Shown in pieces: positions 15,801 to 16,974 of a stretch of 16,974 bases of DNA. The position numbers were made by a program, and so were the translations under genes. The notes beneath the pieces were generated by a model that ran no database searches, was not told where the DNA came from, and saw nothing but the letters and a program-made list of their open reading frames with translations. Every line of letters starts with the position of its first letter. Position 1 is the stretch's first letter. The stretch comes from Promethearchaeota archaeon (GTDB taxonomy: Archaea > Asgardarchaeota > Lokiarchaeia > Sigyniarchaeales > SOKP01): the NCBI GenBank assembly GCA_030615145.1, contig JAUWZT010000045.1, forward strand, positions 1 to 16,974. Direction: 5' to 3'.

Positions 15801-16974
15801 GAACGAAGCTATGGACCTTATTAATGAAACTGAAAACGAAGTAAGAAGCTATGAGTTAAGTTTAAAAAAAGATCTTTTAAATTATGAAAGTCCTTATGAA
15901 AAAGCAATTTCAAATTATGAAAAAGCTAGAAAATTATTCCAGAAAATAGGGTGGAAAGAAGAAGCACACCGATTAATAAATACCATAACATTTTATAAAG
16001 AAAAAAAAGTAAAAAATGATAACCTACGATTACTTGAACAACAAAAATTAGAAGTTTCTAAGGTAAAGTTGAAATATAAACCGAAAGAAGAAGTTTTTGC
16101 TCATGAAAAGAAAATTATAGAATTTGAGAAGATAAAAGAAGCTACGACAAAAGAATCTGAGGAAATTTTTAATACCATCAATCGCGCCGAAAGATTGGCT
16201 CAGGAGTATGAAATTAAAAGGAAAAAAGGAATTTTCAATATTGAATCGCCATACGAAGAAATAATTAATATGTACACGACGGCAAAAAAAGAATTTGAAA
16301 AGATCGGATGGAACGAACAAGCTAATCAAATAATCAACTCCATACGCCACTATCAAGAAAAGTCAAAGGCTGACAAAAGACTAAGAGCCTTGGAAACAGA
16401 AAAGATCTCAAAAGAAGAAGAAGAAATAAAGAAACGAAAAATCGAAACATCGTTAGCAAGAGAAGCAGAAGCAGAGTTATTAAAACAAAAAGCTCAAGCC
16501 CTTGAACTAAAAAGAAAACACGCGTTAGAATATGAATCCAAAAAAGAGCAAGCTTTTAACTTTATGGATCTTGCAAAAAAAGAGTTCAAGCAAAAAAATT
16601 TCGATAAAGCAATAAAATTCTATAAGGAGAGCGAGAAAATCTTTGCCGAGATTAATTGGTCCGAAGGTCAAAAAATGATAAAAGAATCTATTAAAGTAAT
16701 TAAGCTAAAAAAGGAAAGAATTGGACAAGTACAAAAAGCTATCGAAAGGCAAGAAGCAGAGAGATTAAAACTTGAAGCTCAAATTGAAGATAAAATAATA
16801 AAAGCGAAGGATTTACAAAAATTGCAACAAGATCAAAAGAGACGAGAGTTTTTAGCTATACAGAAAGAAAAAGAAAGAGAGAGAGAAATTTCAGAAAACG
16901 CTTATCACTTTATAGAAGAAGGAACTAAATTAAAAAATAAAAAGAAATTTGAAGAAGCTTTTGAAAAGTATATT
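12859..16974 (+). CDS. Giant TPR-like / coiled-coil repeat protein (C-terminus beyond the window)
   Basis: From the ATG at 12859 (or 12868; no clear ribosome site decides) the frame stays open to the right edge, giving at least 1372 residues without a stop. The protein is extremely rich in Lys, Glu, Ile and Gln, with no membrane segment or signal peptide. Simple TPR-like helix pairs lie at 12979-13155, 13240-13440 and 13561-13740 (for example YDEAIRLYDEGLVLFQEINW). Seven longer units fill 13909-16545. Another simple unit is at 16546-16716 (FDKAIKFYKESEKIFAEINW), and a further one begins at 16894. Each long unit has a helix DLVDKAEKLAREYE, a PY turn with IIEIY, the invariant GW with following D/E and Q/E/A, then NQIxxYQEKLE and a charged coiled coil. 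It is probably a cytoplasmic scaffold or filament-like protein; the partner is unknown. Opposite-strand frames inside it are shadows. Confidence 0.85.
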   Translation, partial: MVKMEKRNEEKDNNQKFNDNNPDPTKEAFFSDMGNMEEEIAAEAIELVTHALSLIETRFYDDSIEILRQAIGLYSQINKIAEVDALNNKISEIYLLKEQSFREIELETDTIIEDSQEEALLEQNEEELYNQADSLIIEALQLVANEKFDKALDKYDEVTKILQKLNKELELKKLSELIEDCFNKKAEFVRIHKKPSTGEIITLEQDNEGTLSKSEIKAQRVRAFEEFKRKENQISNQAYELIGKATELKKIRQYDEAIRLYDEGLVLFQEINWNNEVKKIKSMIEQVEREKQRFLEEAQKIKAEEERAEEIKKQKEAALIDKAQIQEQIKEQAQAEKLRAQSERKQEETTFQNEIAEAVDYAEKLARDYDLRVKKAIRRGNLEEECVFPGIIKIYEEVRKKVKDRGWKDQAELYANQIRHYRVLLEKDKNLRQVEFQKRQKQKEYDEALKIKTDSTIVEVDVAQKKKFEEQRKQEAEVKNFREMIENLVNRAEKIAREYNTAFKKAVKEGNLNIESKYPKIIKIYNRARDSVLEKGWNEDAAILSSHIRKYSELLEKEKRIRELEAKKDEEKKAYEEFHKIQKKEIDAEKIKEIEVQKVKEFEEDKFQIEITDLVDKAERMAREYEVALKKAIRAGKLIENSPYSRIIEIYHHIKEGVISRGWKDQILMYTNQIRIYQDKLESDNKLREIEILKIQKRKEFEESQKVKTESIPLEKLKEIESKQSKKLEEQNFQKEITGIVDKAEKLAREYEIAKKSALKEGKDLGETPYFEIIEIYIKLRNKVLTRGWTDQALIYANQIKIYQEKLERDKKLRQIELEKVQKQKEFEESLKVKAAALTVDKLKNLESLSKQEQDGEKFEREIDDLVDNAEKLAREYDLAIKKGQFEKECPYLIIAESYKKIREKVYAQGWKDEADIYGNQINHYRERYERDKRLRELEAKKVEKQKDFKESLKITKEVKKLKLQEIQAIESKDKETDGLLNEAMDLINETENEVRSYELSLKKDLLNYESPYEKAISNYEKARKLFQKIGWKEEAHRLINTITFYKEKKVKNDNLRLLEQQKLEVSKVKLKYKPKEEVFAHEKKIIEFEKIKEATTKESEEIFNTINRAERLAQEYEIKRKKGIFNIESPYEEIINMYTTAKKEFEKIGWNEQANQIINSIRHYQEKSKADKRLRALETEKISKEEEEIKKRKIETSLAREAEAELLKQKAQALELKRKHALEYESKKEQAFNFMDLAKKEFKQKNFDKAIKFYKESEKIFAEINWSEGQKMIKESIKVIKLKKERIGQVQKAIERQEAERLKLEAQIEDKIIKAKDLQKLQQDQKRREFLAIQKEKEREREISENAYHFIEEGTKLKNKKKFEEAFEKYI
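13909..16545 (+). repeat. Seven tandem protein repeats of about 120-130 residues
   Basis: The equivalent first codon of each unit lies at 13909, 14299, 14677, 15055, 15433, 15796 and 16153. Spacings are 390, 378, 378, 378, 363 and 357 bases, all multiples of three. Units 2 to 5 are collinear without length change. Conserved in nearly every unit are VDxAExLAREY, a PY turn, IIEIY, GW followed by an acidic or polar pair, NQIxxY, KxLRxxE and KEFEES. Units 6 and 7 are more diverged (KIGW instead of RGW, NTI or NSI instead of NQI). Unit 7 runs into a longer coiled coil. This indicates growth by internal tandem duplication. Confidence 0.85.

Noticed and set aside
14166..16356. Leftward frames opposite the giant repeat gene
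   Set aside because: They are short, rich in Phe, Ser and Leu, and lie antisense to a continuous open frame with conserved protein repeats.
13909..16545. CRISPR array or DNA satellite
   Set aside because: The periodicity is at protein level, with diverged DNA and spacings in multiples of three, so it is a coding repeat.

Overview
The window looks like chromosomal DNA of an archaeon, most likely of the Asgard (Promethearchaeota, Lokiarchaeia-like) group. Supporting evidence: an archaeal 20S proteasome alpha subunit, a Ras/Rab-type small GTPase with complete G1-G5 motifs, a RadA/RadB-type RecA paralogue, strongly AT-rich DNA with TATA/BRE-like elements instead of bacterial -35/-10 promoters, poly-T terminators without hairpins, and a giant repeat/coiled-coil protein of eukaryote-like style. 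The lineage is an inference; there is no rRNA or other marker gene here.

Left part (1-3540). A truncated gene of unknown function runs off the left edge and is preceded by an overlapping 19-codon ORF. Next is a leftward two-gene unit: a small winged-helix protein followed 13 bases later by a basic coiled-coil/TPR-like protein. Diverging from it is an amidohydrolase-fold protein that has lost key metal ligands, followed by a cysteine-rich DUF3795 protein. A 44-residue leftward small protein meets the DUF3795 gene tail to tail.

Middle part (3541-8971). A leftward RadA-like protein has lost its Walker A motif. After a 380-base gap comes an AMP-forming acyl-CoA ligase. Behind its poly-T terminator lies a short fossil of the C-terminus of a second, diverged acyl-CoA ligase. 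Convergent to this is a sirtuin (Sir2) gene that is intact except for one in-frame TAA at codon 60. A Ras-like GTPase and the proteasome alpha subunit (psmA) follow, converging on each other.

Right part (8972-16974). A 999-residue UPF0182-family membrane protein runs leftward. It has seven N-terminal membrane segments, a half B-box-like zinc motif at its N-terminus and an extra C-terminal beta-rich region. Diverging from it is a 131-residue probable winged-helix protein. Then a rightward ORF stays open from 12859 to the end of the window (at least 1372 codons). It encodes a charged TPR-like/coiled-coil protein with seven collinear repeats of about 120-130 residues, four of whose starts are spaced exactly 378 bp apart.

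The genes do not form one obvious pathway. The clearest functional link is the acyl-CoA ligase next to the sirtuin: the ligase carries the PX4GK lysine motif that sirtuins deacylate in this family, but the sirtuin is interrupted. Several proteins keep a known fold but lack catalytic residues (RadA-like, amidohydrolase-like). No rRNA, tRNA, CRISPR array, insertion sequence or integrase was seen.
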